Of a stretch of 64,000 nucleotides of DNA, positions 1-20,546 are shown piece by piece. Source of the stretch: Sebastes aleutianus (lineage: Eukaryota > Chordata > Actinopteri > Perciformes > Sebastidae); contig CAKAKS010000031.1 in the NCBI GenBank assembly GCA_916700875.1, positions 9,697,977 to 9,761,976 on the forward strand. Reading direction: 5' to 3'. Position 1 is the first letter of the stretch. Every line of letters starts with the position of its first letter. Both the position numbers and the translations under genes were made by a program. A model generated the notes under the pieces. The model did no database searches. It was not told where the DNA came from and was given only the letters and a program-made list of their open reading frames with translations.

Positions 1-611
1 CAAAGTACTTAATCACAGTGATGCAAACATCCTATAGAAATACACTATTGACCTGAAGCTCAGAGACATGGCAGACTTAAATCATCACTCAAAGTTTGCT
101 TATAAAGACTTGACTTGGTCAAGAAACAACAGCTGTGTGCTTATGTGACTTAACAGTTTGGTCACCATGATGCAACATCCTCCACTGATCTCCAGATTAT
201 TTGCGGAGCAGCAGTTTGTACACCTGGACAGCCTAAACCTCCTGCCAATACGTCTTAATGGATTCTTTCAAGACCCAGAGTTTCCTCGCTGAGACACGCA
301 TAATATACAAAACCTTTCTCTTTGTATGGCCAAACCACCCCAGGCTCAGAGTGATGGAAACCAGGGATAAATTAGTTTTATATATGTAATCCTGCAACCT
401 GTTTAGGCCACTTAAATGTATGTGTTCTTTATCTGTACGGGTGTTTTACGCCAGTGTTAACAGCAACAGTATTTTTTATTTTCCAATACTCTCAGCTCAA
501 CTAAGCGTCATGTCATGTTAACAGACAACTAGTTTGCCCTGTATTGTGTGGAAGTGTCTAAAAAACAAAAAAAACACACACTTTATCTGACTCTTTTTTT
601 ACTTTCTCTAG
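1..611. other. urm1 intron 1 (3' part), no further feature seen
   Basis: AT-rich sequence ending in the polypyrimidine tract and AG acceptor at 610-611. The missing first coding exon of urm1 (about a dozen residues, by family comparison) is not recognisable here, so it should lie to the left. I see no other gene, hairpin or repeat that I can support. Confidence 0.6.
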
Positions 612-10289
<9,678 letters not shown>

Positions 10290-10712
10290 CAAAAACATAT
10301 CTTTGCAATCTCTGTAACAGCCTTTTCTCCACCTCCTCTTTCCACCCCACATCTCAACAACACGCCACCCCATTGGACGCTGTGGATGTGTCAGCCTTGC
10401 ACCGTGAGGTCTGGCCGTGATTGATGCTGGTGTGCAGGAATGAGGGGAAATTCAGAGGTGAAGACCAAGAACATTTTTGAAACTGTGTGGTGACAATTCT
10501 GTGGACGTTTGCGTAACATTTTTTTAAAATCAAACTGGACAGGTGTAAAGGGCTATCATACGAAGCTCTGGTTGTACTGGCTAAATACCGACAGTTGGTG
10601 TGTAAACCTTCATCTCCCAGCATCCTCTCTTCTAGCATGACCATGAAAGACAAAATGACCTTATGTCAAGGTCCACAATGACCTTCAGTCTTGCACGAGA
10701 ATATAAAATAAA
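10290..10712 (+). other. urm1: urm1 3' UTR
   Basis: Non-coding sequence between the urm1 stop codon and an AATAAA at 10707-10712. The signal lies immediately before a fold-back MITE that begins at about 10714, so the cleavage site would fall inside that element. The extent is inferred from the signal alone. Confidence 0.55.
10707..10712 (+). terminator. Polyadenylation signal AATAAA, likely urm1
   Basis: Canonical hexamer about 420 bp past the urm1 stop. It is the first good AATAAA on the + strand after the gene. Confidence 0.55.
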
Positions 10713-10713
10713 A

Positions 10714-11078
10714 GGTAACACTTTGCTTTAACCCCCTTCTAATTTAAAATGTAATAATAGATGCATAACACACTGTAATAGTTGTAAGCAGATATTTGGA
10801 CATTTTAAGCATTTATTAATGTATTTGTCAACAATTATAACTTCTCCTATAAGACATATATTTTATCTGTGTTTTGTGATATTGTTATACATTATCTGTT
10901 TATACACCAACAACCAGTTATGGATACTTTTCATGGGAAGTTACAGTTGTTGACAAATAATTAGTAAACCAACCAATGTCCCTACATCTGCTTATAACTC
11001 CATTATAGTGTGTTATTAAAAAAATGTATATTGTGCTTAGTAATGCTAATTAGGGGGGTTAAAATAAAGTGTTGCCAA
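10714..11078. mobile_element. Fold-back MITE of about 365 bp
   Basis: The left end reads GGTAACACTTTGCTTTAACC and the right end is its near reverse complement (GGTTAAAATAAAGTGTTGCC). Complementarity continues inward: AAGTTATAATTGTTGACAAA-type and TTTGTCAACAATTATAACTT-type segments face each other, so most of the element can fold on itself. There is no coding capacity. Elements with GGTAACACTTT ends are common in fish, but I do not assign a superfamily. Confidence 0.8.
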
Positions 11079-11079
11079 A

Positions 11080-12175
11080 GAAAAAAAATGTTTTTGTTTT
11101 TTTTGGTACGATAAGATTGCAAAAAAATATAAATTCTTAAAATATGTTTTATTCTTCTAATTGTTTCTTATATTTTTCCTCACAAAATTGAAAAAAAAAA
11201 AAAAGAAAAGCTTTTTTTAAAGAAATGTTAAAGAGTCCTGACTATTTTTTTTTTATACAATAATTTCTAATTATCAAAATAGTGTTTTTCTTTCAAAATA
11301 TGTGAACAATTAAACAACATGTATTCTTTACTTGATTTCACTTATGCATTCCTGACAGGAGTGCATATTTCAAGTTATAAACACAGTGGTTAAAAAAAAT
11401 AAAAAAATGCATTAAAGATAAATAAATTAGGGAATGTAATTCTAGATGGTTTTCTCTTTAATGTATTAAGAATATTGCAATTGCAGTAAAATTATATTCA
11501 TACTGAATTCCTAAAGCTGTCTTCCATGTTATTATTGTTCACCAATGTAAAGGTTGTTCTTTTACAACTCCCCAACCCACACTGTGTGTTCCTGCACTAG
11601 ACAAACTGCAGCTTATCTCTCTAAAGTGCAATTTAGGCTGCAAGGATCCACTGTATATAGCCTATACCGCACACATGCAGAGGCCTATACAGCCAAACAG
11701 CTTTTCTCAATTAGGATTGTACATCACGCTTCGATAATTCCTGGTGATGGTTTATATCTGATCGATTTAAGCCAAGCTCTGTGATCACACTGCAGTTTTA
11801 GGCTGATTAGATGAGACTTGAGGAAGATTTTACCTTCCTATAGCCCCACTCAGCTGGAATATGCACAAGAGGAGGGGTGGTGGTGGTGTGTGTGTGTGTG
11901 TGTGTGATAGTGTGTGTGTAGGCCTATGTGTATGTGTGTGTGTGTGTGTGGTGGTGGTGGTGGTGGGTGGGGTGTGAACTCCAGGACCACTGCGGGAGGT
12001 CGAGGTCTAGCCCCCGGGCTGCCCTCCCCTGAACGCCCGGGGCGACTTAAAACCTTTTCTCGGCTGTGGAGTCCGATTTGCAACGGGAAACCAGCTGATA
12101 ATGGCCGCTAGAAAGGAAATGCTAATGAGGCTGCTGTGAGGGGGTTACAGAGAGGAGAAAGTGTAGCACTGTGGC
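11080..12175. other. Intergenic AT-rich DNA with (GT)n tract
   Basis: Poly-A/T-rich sequence with no supported gene. GT/GTG repeats occur at about 11880-11966. A GC-richer patch at 11980-12060 has several CpGs but no recognisable exon. Confidence 0.55.
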
Positions 12176-12178
12176 AGA

Positions 12179-13170
12179 CACTGACTGGAGACATTGGGGA
12201 CACTGGGAGACTTTTACGCATGATCCAAAACATGTTTGTGCAAGTGTGCATGGGCTTGATGCCTCTTATAGGGCCACCATTTTACAATTTTTGGACCAAA
12301 TATTAAGAACATTAAAGTCTATTGTAGATGTCAAATGTCTTTAAACGTTTGATCTTATCTATTACAACCTATTTTCCATAATTCGTGTGTGAATCATACC
12401 CACATTTTCTTCCCTCTCTGTTTCCATTTGCTATACTCAGTTACAAATGCATGCAGGGTCTGGACTATTACCTGGACCTGCACAGTTTCCAGTGCATCCT
12501 GCACACACACTGACTGGGGATACTGGGGACACTGGGAGACTTTTATGCATGATCCAAAACATGTTTGCGCAAGTGTGCATGGGCTTGATGCCTCTTTATA
12601 GGCCATCAATTTACAATTTTTGGACCAAATATTAACAAACATCAAAGGCTTCAAAATCTATTGTAGATTTCAAATGTTCTTTAAACGTTTGATTGTATCT
12701 ATTACAACCTATTTTCCATAATTCGTGTGTGAATCACATATTTTATTCCCTCTCTGTTTCTATTTGCTACTAAGTTATAAATGCATGCAAGATCTGGGCT
12801 ATTACCTGGACCTGCACAGTTTCCAGTGCATCCTGCACACACACTGACTGGGGATACTGGGGACACTGGGAGACTTTTATGCATGATCCAAAACATGTTT
12901 GTGCAAGTGTGCATGGGCTTGATTCCTCTTATAGGCCACCATTTTACAATTTTTGGACCAAATATTAAGAAAATCAACGGCTTCAAAGTCTGTTGTAGAT
13001 TTCAAATGTTCTTTAAATGTTTGATTTGGTCTATTACAACCTATTTTCCATAATTCATGTGTGAATCACACCCACATTTTATTCCCTGTCTGTTTCCATT
13101 TCAGTTCTAAATACATGCAGGGTCTGGACTATTACCTGGACCTGCACAGTTTCCAGTGCATCCTGCACAC
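12179..13170. repeat. Tandem array, period about 330 bp, three units plus partials
   Basis: The motif CTTTTATGCATGATCCAAAA (CTTTTACGCATG in the first unit) recurs with its run of T starting at 12212, 12541 and 12875, giving spacings of 329 and 334 bp. Each unit also carries GGGGACACTGGGAGAC, a TGCAAGTGTGCATGGGCTTG stretch, TTGTAGAT and ATTACCTGGACCTGCACAG. The array starts and ends with partial units. Unit divergence is low, suggesting a fairly recent local amplification. No protein is conserved across units. Confidence 0.9.
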
Positions 13171-13199
13171 ACACTTGACTGACTGGCTGGTGGCCTCAG

Positions 13200-14880
13200 C
13201 ACCATCAGATCACACACGTGTATCATAACGACTCTGAGCAGTTCATGTTACAACAGTGGGTATAAAAAGCGCCTGTGATCTCCAGTCTGTAATAAACAGC
13301 CTTATAATAAACACTAGCCAATAAAAATGAACTGCTAGATTATGCTTTTACATAACAGTATTGATTTAGTTGGGGCTTTTTTTACTATCAGGGTGATCAT
13401 TTTGTAAAATGTTTTTTTTCTGCAACGAAAAATTGCATCCCTGCATTGAAGAAAATATCTTCATCCCTATTATTTCGATTATGGTGACAAAAGCAACTTT
13501 TGCCAGATTTTGCTCTCCATCGTGTTTTCCTATATTGCACAATAGTTTCCTGCAGGGATGTTAGTTGTGTGAACAAAAACACTGTAGAAATATATAGCCT
13601 ATAGCATGCACGTCCAAATAACTTAATTAGATGCATTTTATAGCAACAATCAAAATGTAACAAGACTTAGTTTTTCTACACTAAACCTACTGATTATTAT
13701 TATTATTTATTTTTAAAGGGAGCTCTTTATTTATGAGAAACACATTCCGTGTTTGTTTAACACGTGCAAAAATCATCGCATTTGTGCTTCAAATATCAAT
13801 TAAAATAGTTAATACACGGTTGTATTTTTACAAGCTACTGATATTCTGTAAAAATAAATAAAGAGAATCAGTAGCAGAGTCCATTTTACACACAGGCATT
13901 GATGCAAACAGGATGCAACTGATCCCCTGGAATTAAGAAAGGTTAGCCTTTAATGTTCAACAACACACACACACACACACACACACACACATTGGCTGTG
14001 TGTATGTGTGTGTGTTATTTTAAATTAAACGTGGAGCCTATACAAAATAAAATAAAAAGATATTTTAAATAAGAAAATATCTTTTAGGGGTTATATATTG
14101 TTTTATATTTTCGTTAAAGAAAAACGTTTTAATTATCTATTAGATTAATATTAGTTTAAATGTTCAACAATTTGTGGTTTTGAAAAACACAAATAATAAT
14201 AATAATTAGAACAATTATTAAAAAGTAATTAAATAAAGAAAAGAATGAAAAAAGTAAAAAGATAAAAAGATAATGGGCCAAAGAAGTGTCCCCACGTGAT
14301 TTATCAGTGACGCTGTTTGGCAGCATCAGTCATCATCAGGCCTCTTGTGTCTTTACAGCACTGTAATATGTAGCAGGCTTTGATTTTCCCTTAGAAGCAT
14401 TTAAAAATTGCGTTTTAAGTAATATATCTGTGATTTAAGACCCTTCCTGTAGGATGCACTTTGCCTTAATAGGCTCTAAATAGCCTCTCTATATATTAAT
14501 AAATTATAGAATTATCTAAGAAGCTATTTTTTCAGCCAAATGTAGCTTTTAGACTTAACGAAAACTTATTAAAATATAAAAATATATTTAATCTCCCTCT
14601 TTCATGACTTCATGCATCTGATGGTAGTTTTTTTTACATAGCTTTCCTCGTCTCACGTGCATGTGTGTGCTGCGTGCAGGCCTCACTCCGCGCGAGCACT
14701 CAACTCACTGCTTTTCTACTATTTGCCAAACACAGTCGATACATCGATGCTCCCAAGTCGATATTTGCCATTTAAAACAAACAGTCTTGATTAGATCTTC
14801 GACAAAAGTGTAAATACCAATCGAGGGCCAAAAACACGACGACGCGCATCTAGAAAAACACACCAATCAGAAGAAGGTTT
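13200..14880. other. Intergenic AT-rich DNA with (CA)n
   Basis: Mostly simple AT-rich sequence. A (CA)n run lies at about 13963-13991, with a short GT run facing it. No gene, hairpin or transposon end that I can support. Confidence 0.55.
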
Positions 14881-14887
14881 CCTCCAC

Positions 14888-14893
14888 TTTATT
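14888..14893 (-). terminator. Possible poly(A) signal of the mir-219 primary transcript
   Basis: Read on the - strand this is AATAAA, about 170 nt downstream of the mir-219 hairpin. A CAG/GTAAGAT donor-like site on the same strand (GT at 14937-14936) lies between hairpin and signal. Use of either site is inferred. Confidence 0.35.
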
Positions 14894-15060
14894 GGCCCTT
14901 TTTTCCTCTCCATAACATGCTAAAATTTGTATCTTACCTGCAAAACGAGACAGTTACAACACAAAACGAGACTAAAAGGCCTTTCTTTGTGGCTCTGGAG
15001 AGGCCTAGTACATACAGTGTTGGTGTGGCTCTTGGCCAAAGACAGCAGCAGTGATGAATG

Positions 15061-15158
15061 TGAGTCTGCAGCAACAGATGTCCATACACAATTCTTGGGG
15101 TTGAATTTTGAGTTTACTCAAGAATTGCGTTTGGACAATCAGTCGCTAAATGACTCTG
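15061..15158 (-). ncRNA. mir219: microRNA miR-219 precursor
   Basis: On the - strand, 15141-15121 is identical over 21 nt to the vertebrate miR-219-5p sequence as I know it (seed GATTGTC, ending GCAATTCT). The opposite arm at 15095-15074 (AGAATTGTG...ACATCTGT) fits the 3p strand. The arms pair across a 25-nt loop (15096-15120), and the lower stem continues with GAGTC (15062-15066) against GACTC (15152-15156). miR-219 is known for promoting oligodendrocyte differentiation and myelination. Position and orientation support the call: in human, MIR219-2 lies between URM1 and CERCAM, antisense to both, as here. The host transcript and promoter are not directly visible. Confidence 0.95.
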
Positions 15159-15159
15159 T

Positions 15160-16165
15160 ATATCCTCTGCCAAGGTTAAAAAAAAAAAAAAGAAGAAGGA
15201 ATGAAGCATTTGATTATTTAAATCACAAAGTGTGGCACGAGTTCTTGTATAGGCCCCGTGCAGCTGCACCTGCTACTGCTGCTGCTGCCTACATGCCCTT
15301 TGACAGTATTGGCTGAGCGTCTGACACTGAAAACTGTTTTCTTTCCCTTTTTTTCTACCAGATAGGGAGTTGCAGTACTGTGCATTATTCTTGACATCCT
15401 CTCTGCTCAGCATTGCCTCGGATTCTATTTTGAAAGAGTGTATTTCCAACAGTGAGCTGTGTTAAAGCAGAAAAAAAACAACAGATAGCCTATTTGTTGC
15501 GATGGAAAAACATTGAAATAAAGCCTGTAGTGCAACTTTACGCATCTTTACGCATCAAATGCTTGAGCACAATCTCCACATTAGAAGAAAGTCCATTCTT
15601 TTTTCTTTTTTTTTTGCAAAATACTAAGGAGGCTTTGTTGCAGCCACACAATGTTACTTTTTCTACTGCTTGTTTGAAAGCATCCTATTTCCTATACTTT
15701 CTCTCTCTCTCTCTATAGTACACTGGTTGCTATAGTTTAGTAAAGTTAACCCCCAAGTCTGTCCACACATCTCAGGGCCCCCTTAAGATGGCTGAATGTG
15801 CCATTTGCATCTTTAAGTAAAAATGTCATCTCCTTTTGGTTCACCACAAGAGAGTCGCACTTTTAAAAGAAGAAAGAAAGAAAGAAAGAAGAAAAGGTTG
15901 GTGGAATAAAAGAAAGGAATCAAAGTGGACTTCATTTCGTCTTTAAAGTCCCGAGCCAGAAAAAAAACGCCATTTCTGCACCTGTGTGTATAGTGTCATC
16001 GATTCAGGAGGAAGACTGTTCAGTTGTGGTGCCTCAAGATGCACAATGGCTTTTCCACGGATGATAATAAAAAAAAAAGGAAAAAAAAGCACCTGCAGCG
16101 TTTAGATTCTTTCCTCTATAGCTGGTGATGATTTTTTTTATTTATTTAAAAAAAAAAAAAAGGAA
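15160..16165. other. Region 5' of mir-219 (on the - strand)
   Basis: Low-complexity A/T and pyrimidine tracts. No coding exon. Because mir-219 is transcribed leftward, this DNA should be inside or just 5' of its primary transcript. Nothing in it can be assigned firmly. Confidence 0.45.
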
Positions 16166-16169
16166 ACCC

Positions 16170-16370
16170 CTTTAGTTCCCGTTGGTGCGTCCTTGGTTCA
16201 GTTCCCACGACGTGCGTTCTCTGCGTTCGTCCAAAAAAGCCCCCCAGCGAGACGCGTTGGATGCTGACAAAAAAAGGAGGCTGAGCAGCGGGCATCGTCC
16301 ACATCCCGGCTCCTGCTTTCCATCCATCCTTCCTTCCATCCTTCCTGAACGGGTCTCTCGGACTGACTGA
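16170..16370 (-). promoter_or_regulatory. CpG-richer patch, candidate mir-219 host promoter
   Basis: A local rise in CpG (CGACG, GCGTTCG, GACGCG and others) in an otherwise CpG-poor AT-rich desert, about 1.1 kb upstream of the hairpin in its direction of transcription. It is followed by a (GA)n tract at 16455-16491. No TATA box or initiator was assigned. The ORFs here read low-complexity sequence and are not genes. Confidence 0.25.
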
Positions 16371-16453
16371 CTGGATGCATGTCTCTCTGCCCTCTCTGGC
16401 TTTTTCCTTTTACGTTGCTCCAACAAATAGACGCTGCTTCTGCTGCTCCAAGG

Positions 16454-16454
<1 letters not shown>

Positions 16455-16495
<41 letters not shown>

Positions 16496-16628
16496 GAGAG
16501 GAGTGGAGAAGGTCCTCGCTTGGTACTGAATTTGAATAACACCACGGGGTGATAAATGTCCATTGTACTGCTTAAGTAATGAATCTCCGCTGTCCTCTAT
16601 GTCACACACACACACACACACACACACG
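16455..16628. repeat. (GA)n and (CA)n microsatellites
   Basis: An uninterrupted GA run at about 16455-16491 and a CA run at about 16602-16627. Confidence 0.9.
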
Positions 16629-16861
16629 CCAGCAGCTGCGATGAGAGGACCAGCAGCTCCTCTTAAAGACACAACAGCCCTATTTTCTACCCCAAAAAGA
16701 GATTACAATCCCGACACTGTTTACTCTCTGACCGCACTGCATGACGTTTGGTGTTTGTCTTGTGTTGCCCCCCTCTTCTCTCTCTCTCTCTCTCTTGTGT
16801 GAGCAAACTATAGTGCAAAGCTGTAACCAGGCACTTGGATATAAAGCGGTGCCTTCAGCGA

Positions 16862-17266
16862 CCATGTGCAGCCTGTTCATGATGCAGAAAAGGGCAGCCT
16901 ACTGTAGGCCTGTATTGACAGAAAAATGAGTGGATTATATGTGATGCTCATCATGTGACAGAGGGTCTTCTATTTTTAAATAATGACTTTTTATATAGCA
17001 CAGTTCATATACAAAAAAAGATGCAATCACAAAAACAAGAAAATTGCACAAATGCAATGGTCATTTTGTTTATTGCAGTGTCCTATTTACACTATATATA
17101 AACTGCCATTATGTTGCACATGTGCAGCCTGTTCTGCTGCAGAAAAGGGCAGCCTACTGTATAGGCCTTAGTGTGTTGCAAAGTGTTGACAGAAAAATGA
17201 GTGGATTATATGTAATGTTCATCATGTGACAGAGAGTCTTCTATTTTTTAAATAATGACACAATAA
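16862..17266. repeat. 265-bp repeat family, one full and one truncated unit
   Basis: The unit begins with GCAGAAAAGGGCAGCCTACTG, runs through a sequence containing ATGAGTGGATTATATG and ATAATGACTTTTTATATAGC, and ends near CATTATGTTGCAC. One complete unit is at about 16862-17120. A second starts at about 17136 and stops inside the AAATAATGAC motif at 17266, where the dispersed repeat at 17262-18037 begins. A third, complete unit follows that repeat at about 18043-18303. Confidence 0.85.
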
Positions 17267-18037
17267 TTCGCATGGCCTTTAGCGCACAATCATGTTCTTG
17301 CTTTTGGGGAGTCATTTGTGAGGGGAGTGGATTGGTCCAACAAACGCAGGCCATTCAGGAGACAGGAGACTGGTGTTTTTTTTGTAAATTACGCCGGTGA
17401 CATGTTTTTCGTACTTATGCTATGATGTTTCTGTACGTATTTTACCTAGTTCATGAACTTATTTTAAGCCCCACCATGACGTTCTTCCTAAACCTAACCA
17501 AGTGGTTTTGTAAATTACGTTAGTGACGTCGGTGACGTGTTTTCCGTACTTATGTTGCGTTGCTACTGTAAGTATTTTACGTAGTTTACAAACTTATTTT
17601 AAGCCCAGCCATGACGTTCTTCCTAAACCTAACTAAGTGGTTTTGTAGGTTACATTAGTGAAGTTGGTGACGTGTTTTTTCGTGATGTTTGTGACATATT
17701 TTCCGTACATATGTTGCATTGTTTCTGTACGTATTTTACTTAATTTACGTACTTATTTTAAGCCCAAACATGACGTTCTTCCTAAATCTAACCAAGTGGT
17801 TTTGTAAATTACGTTTAAGACGTTGCTGACATGTTTTCTGTACTTATGTTGCGTTGCTACTGTAAGTATTTTACGTAGTTAAGAAACTTATTTTAAGCCC
17901 AGCCATGATGTTCTTCCTAAATCTAACTAAGTGGTTTTGTTGCCTTATAACCCAACTGCAGATGTTCCTGTTGTTTTGTTACGTGGCGTACAAATGACAC
18001 GTGAAAAGGTTAAAATGCGTCCTCCTGACATGTGGAA
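17262..18037. mobile_element. Dispersed repeat A, copy 1, with internal tandem units
   Basis: It starts AATGACACAATAATTCGCATG and ends CCTCCTGACATGTGGAAT. A second copy is at 19887-20546. Inside, a segment of about 120-180 bp is repeated three to four times; each unit contains a CTTCCTAAACCTAAC-type motif, GTGGTTTTGTAAATTACG and a CGTACTTATGTTGC motif. It has no ORF. The CCTAAACCTAAC motif also occurs in other repeats of this window (19680-19780, 26400-26480, 31290-31360, and 42600-42670 in reverse), so they belong to related families. Confidence 0.8.
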
Positions 18038-18305
18038 TTTCTGCTGCAGAAAAGGGCAGCCTACTGTATAGGCCTGTGTGGCAAAGTGTTGACAGAAAAA
18101 TGAGTGGATTATTATGTGGTGCTCATCATATGACAGAGGCCCTTCTATTTTTTAAATAATGACTTTTTATATAGCACAGTTCATATACAAAAGAAGATGC
18201 AATCAAAAAACAAGAAAATTGCACAAATGCAATGGTCATTTTGTTTATTGCAGTGTCCTATTCCACTATATATAAACTGCCATTATGTTGCACTTGTGCA
18301 GCTGT
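18038..18305. repeat. 265-bp repeat family, third unit
   Basis: Complete unit starting TTCTGCTGCAGAAAAGGGC and running to CATTATGTTGCACTTGTGC, very close in sequence to the unit at 16862-17120. Confidence 0.85.
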
Positions 18306-18699
18306 TTGTTTTTTATTTATTTATTTTTTAAACACCAAGGTTAAATCTTTTAGCCCCCGAAGCGCACCTGGTTCCATCCTGAACACTGTGTGACTAATGG
18401 GATTTTTTTACAAGCATCAAAACAAAAGAACCAAATTAAAGAGCTTTTTTCTGTGTGTGTGTGTGTGTGTGCCCACATAATTGCATTTTAAGCACACTGA
18501 AAAATGTTCATGCGTAAAATGGTTTTTGCATAAATGCCCCAATATGTGAGATTCAAGAGGTGAGAAGTGTTTGTGTGTCTCTCTCTCTCTCTCTGGAACC
18601 TGAATCAAGCCCATCCTCATGTCGTGCATATCAGCAGTTTTGAATGCTGCGTTTGCTCTGCAGCTTTTTGATGCTTACAAACGCCACCTCCTCTCTCTC

Positions 18700-19010
18700 T
18701 GTCTCTTCTCTCTCTCTCTCTCTCTCTAATAAATCATCCTGTCTGATCCCGCCCCAGGCGCAGGGGGATCCTCCTCTTTAAAGCTCAATCCGTTTTTTCC
18801 CCCTTTTCATCCTTCTGAAGAAGCCGAGTTAACCTCTGCTGATCCACGAGGCCAGAGCCCCTCTCAGCTCCGGCCCGCCTCTCATTCATTCAACCAGTCA
18901 CTCATTCATTGCTCTTTTCTGGAGTGGTGAAAAGCAAGCCCCTCCGTCTCCACTCCCCTCTCTTCTCCCTCTCTTTGCCTTTTCATGCCCTGCCTCTTCC
19001 AGAGGCGGGA
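18700..19010. promoter_or_regulatory. GC-richer patch with GC-box-like motifs
   Basis: Contains CCCGCCCC (about 18749), an AGGCGGG (about 19002) and several CpGs after a (CT)n run, in a desert otherwise dominated by repeats. It could be a promoter or enhancer for the leftward mir-219 transcript. There is no direct evidence of transcription. Confidence 0.2.
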
Positions 19011-19433
19011 AACCCAGTGAGAAGTCAAGAGGGTCCACTTTCGCTCTCACCTTGACATCCTTTCACTTGTGGTATACGGATCTGAAGAGTTTTGACACTC
19101 TCGGTGTATACTGTGTACCAGTACCGCAGTGAAAATTCATGTTTTTCCACCTTGTAAACCACATTGAACATGCTGTTAAGATCACAAGAGACACCTGCAA
19201 TGAAGATTTGTTATTTTGATCTAAAAGTATTGCCTATATATGTGGCAAAAACTCAACAGCTCAACAAGTGATGCACACGATACGTGGGATCAGTTGCAGT
19301 ACGACATTTTTGTTTGTTTGTGGATAAGAAACATCTTTAAACCTGCAAAGTAGTAGTTTTCATACAGTGAAAGGTTTATGAATAGGTTCTCCTTTTTAGT
19401 TGCAGCCCGTTGGCACAAAATGAATGACCAGCC

Positions 19434-19882
19434 CAGTCGCACAGCAGTTTGTGAAATAATCCCGAAATTTAATGTATTGATTCGTGTACATAGACACGGA
19501 TTTCACATTTTTTCTTGATGGTCAGCATGAAATCAATTTGTATGTAATCCATGAAATTGTAAACCAAAGTATAGAGTACAGAGGAAGTATAGAGAGCAGC
19601 AAACGCCATCTATGAAGGAGGTCAGAAGTCAGCTTTGATTTATTTGACACATAGACTAACTTCCATACTTAAGTTACACCACTTCCAGTGTTATTTTAAC
19701 CTAAACCATGTTCTTTCCCTAAACCTAACTAAGTAGTTTTGTTGCCTAAGCCTAACTAAGTCGATCTATTGCGTTGTTGAAAGTTGCGCTGAGTGTCATG
19801 AAAAAATAAGGAAATATGTGTCTATGTACACGAATCAAATAGATTAAATTCCGTGACTATTGCACGAACTGCCGTGAGACTG
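19434..19882. mobile_element. MITE with long terminal inverted repeats
   Basis: The left end CAGTCGCACAGCAGTTTGTG and the reverse complement of the right end CAGTCTCACGGCAGTTCGTG match, and the inverted similarity continues for about 60 bp to the shared GATTCGTGTACATAGACAC. Length is 449 bp with no ORF. It abuts copy 2 of dispersed repeat A only a few bases to the right. Confidence 0.85.
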
Positions 19883-19886
19883 TTTG

Positions 19887-20546
19887 AATGACACGATAAT
19901 TCGCATGGTCTTTAGCCCACAATGAGAACGCCATTCTTGCTTTTGGCGAGTCATTTGTGAGGGGAGTGGATGGGTCCAACAAACGCAGGCCATTCAGGAG
20001 ACAGGAGACTGGTGTTATTTTTGTAAATTACGTTGGTGACATGTTTTTCGTACTTATGCTACGATGTTTCTGTACGTATTTAACCTAGTTCATGTACTTA
20101 TTTTAAGCCCCACCACGACATGCTTCCTAAACCTAACCAAGTTTTGTAAATTACGTTAGTGATGTTGGTGACGTGTTTTCCGTACTTATGTTGCATTGCT
20201 ACTGTAAGTATTTTACGTAGTTTACAAACTTATTTTCAGCCCAGCCATAACGTTTTTCCTAAACCTAACTAAGTGGTTTTGTAGGTTACATTAGTGAAGT
20301 TGGTGACGTGTTTTTCGTGATGTTTGTGACGGGTTTTGCGTACTTATGTTGCATTGTTTCTGTACATATTTTACTTAATTTACGTACTTATTTTAAGCCC
20401 AAACATGACGTTCTTCCTAAATCTAACTAAGTGGTTTTGTTGCCTTAACCCTAACTGCAGATGTTCCTGTTGTTTTGTTGCGTGGTGTACAAATGACACG
20501 TGAAAAGCCTAAAATGCGTCCTCCTGACACGTGGAATGTCCCGGTA
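19887..20546. mobile_element. Dispersed repeat A, copy 2
   Basis: Aligns end to end with 17262-18037 (same ATAATTCGCATGG start and GTGGAAT end) but is about 115 bp shorter, consistent with one fewer internal tandem unit. The copies are nearly identical over long blocks, pointing to recent activity or conversion. Confidence 0.85.

Noticed and set aside
12179..13170. CRISPR-like array
   Set aside because: Repeat units are about 330 bp without short repeats and unique spacers, and the genome is eukaryotic; it is an ordinary tandem array.
16172..16672. 166-aa ORF on the - strand near the mir-219 5' side
   Set aside because: Composed of GA/CA repeat translation (SLSLSLS, VCVCVC) plus CpG patch; overlaps another ORF on the same strand; no homology recognised.
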